Of a stretch of 6,120 nucleotides of DNA, positions 5,720 through 6,120 are shown piece by piece. Source of the DNA: Planctomycetota bacterium (lineage in GTDB: Bacteria; Planctomycetota; Phycisphaerae; UBA1845; PWPN01). The stretch lies in NCBI GenBank assembly GCA_020346805.1, contig CP070790.1:4231982-4238101 (forward strand), given 5' to 3'. The position numbers and the translations under genes were made by a program. The notes below the pieces were generated by a model that was not told where the DNA came from, did no database searches, and was given only the letters and a program-made list of their open reading frames with translations. Position 1 is the first letter of the stretch, and each line of letters starts with the position of its first letter.

Positions 5720-6120
5720 ATGAAACGCAGCCTACCCTCAATGATTGCCGGCACGGTGCTGGTCGCCATCCTGCTGCTGTACATGATTACCTTTCAGGTT
5801 CGCTTCACCGAAGTGGCCATAGTCCGGACTTTCGGTAAAGCTACCCAAGAGGATGTGGTCACTGAGCCGGGGCTTTGCTGGAAATGGCCCTGGCCCATTC
5901 AGAAGGTGGACAAATACGACAATCGCATTCATGTTGCGTTTACTACCGGTGAAGAAACTCCCACTCGTGACGGCAAGAACATTATCGTGACTACAACCAT
6001 AGGCTGGAAAATCGACGATCCATACCTATTCAGTATCAGTTGTACGGACAAAAAAGACGGTGAAAACAAATTGAAGAGCCGGGTCCGCAACGATCAGAAA
6101 ACAGTAATCAGTCGTTACGA
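5720..6120 (+). CDS. hflC: HflC-like SPFH/Band 7 protein (partial, runs off right edge)
   Basis: The visible 133 residues begin with a single membrane anchor at about 8-25, with short basic residues before it, as in HflC. The SPFH domain begins at FTEVAIVRTFGK (29-40), followed by EPGLCWKWPWPIQKVDKYDN (49-68). The part TRDGKNIIVTTTIGWKIDDP (82-101) is the usual core strand pair of the family. EPGL-x-x-K-x-PWPI is shared with the upstream HflK-like protein (340-351), which shows the two are paralogues. By analogy with E. coli it should form a heteromeric SPFH complex with that protein in the cytoplasmic membrane. E. coli HflC is about 330 residues, so a bit over half is probably missing. The start is supported by GGAGG at the right distance. 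Confidence 0.88.
   Translation, partial: MKRSLPSMIAGTVLVAILLLYMITFQVRFTEVAIVRTFGKATQEDVVTEPGLCWKWPWPIQKVDKYDNRIHVAFTTGEETPTRDGKNIIVTTTIGWKIDDPYLFSISCTDKKDGENKLKSRVRNDQKTVISRY

Noticed and set aside
1..6120. CRISPR arrays, insertion sequences or attachment sites
   Set aside because: No regularly spaced repeats, transposase-like frame, terminal inverted repeats or tRNA-overlapping duplication was seen. The repeats found are two-copy and short or lie inside one gene.

Overview
The window most likely comes from a member of the Planctomycetota, perhaps Phycisphaerae-like. This is inference from remembered families, not a search. The ABC-2 permease with its REID-x-KTVLTVISKP-type motif and the divergent HflK/HflC-like pair with long N-terminal membrane extensions resemble genes I associate with that phylum. 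GC content looks near half. Several genes lack a clear Shine-Dalgarno sequence, which fits but does not prove this. Other poorly cultured phyla such as Zixibacteria remain possible.

Layout. Positions 1-918 (minus strand) hold the 5' part of a multi-GAF sensory protein. Its first GAF domain is split by an apparent one-base deletion near 585, and a second GAF copy runs off the left edge. Positions 1082-1155 (minus) hold a tRNA with a CAT anticodon, probably elongator tRNA-Met, with a good promoter at 1182-1210. Positions 1357-2193 (minus) encode a class I SAM-dependent methyltransferase with an N-terminal zinc-ribbon-like CxxC...CxxC. Positions 2237-3205 (minus) encode an ABC-2-type permease immediately upstream of it, so the two probably form an operon. 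Positions 3206-3439 are a divergent control region with candidate promoters in both directions, a perfect 9-bp-arm palindrome and a leader hairpin. Positions 3440-5602 (plus) encode a 720-residue HflK-like SPFH protein with about six extra membrane segments in front of the usual single anchor. After a 117-base gap, an HflC-like SPFH partner begins at 5720 and is cut by the right edge.

How the genes may work together. HflK and HflC homologues form a membrane SPFH complex that, in E. coli, encloses and modulates the FtsH protease. The pair here is clearly of that kind, but its HflK member carries a polytopic membrane domain and an insertion of about 80 residues within the SPFH domain. The divergent permease shares the promoter region with this pair, so co-regulation is plausible. 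No ABC ATPase gene and no FtsH gene lie in the window. The GAF gene and the tRNA have their own promoter candidates and look like separate transcription units. The most noteworthy points are the HflK architecture, the palindrome in the divergent promoter region and the frameshift in the GAF gene.
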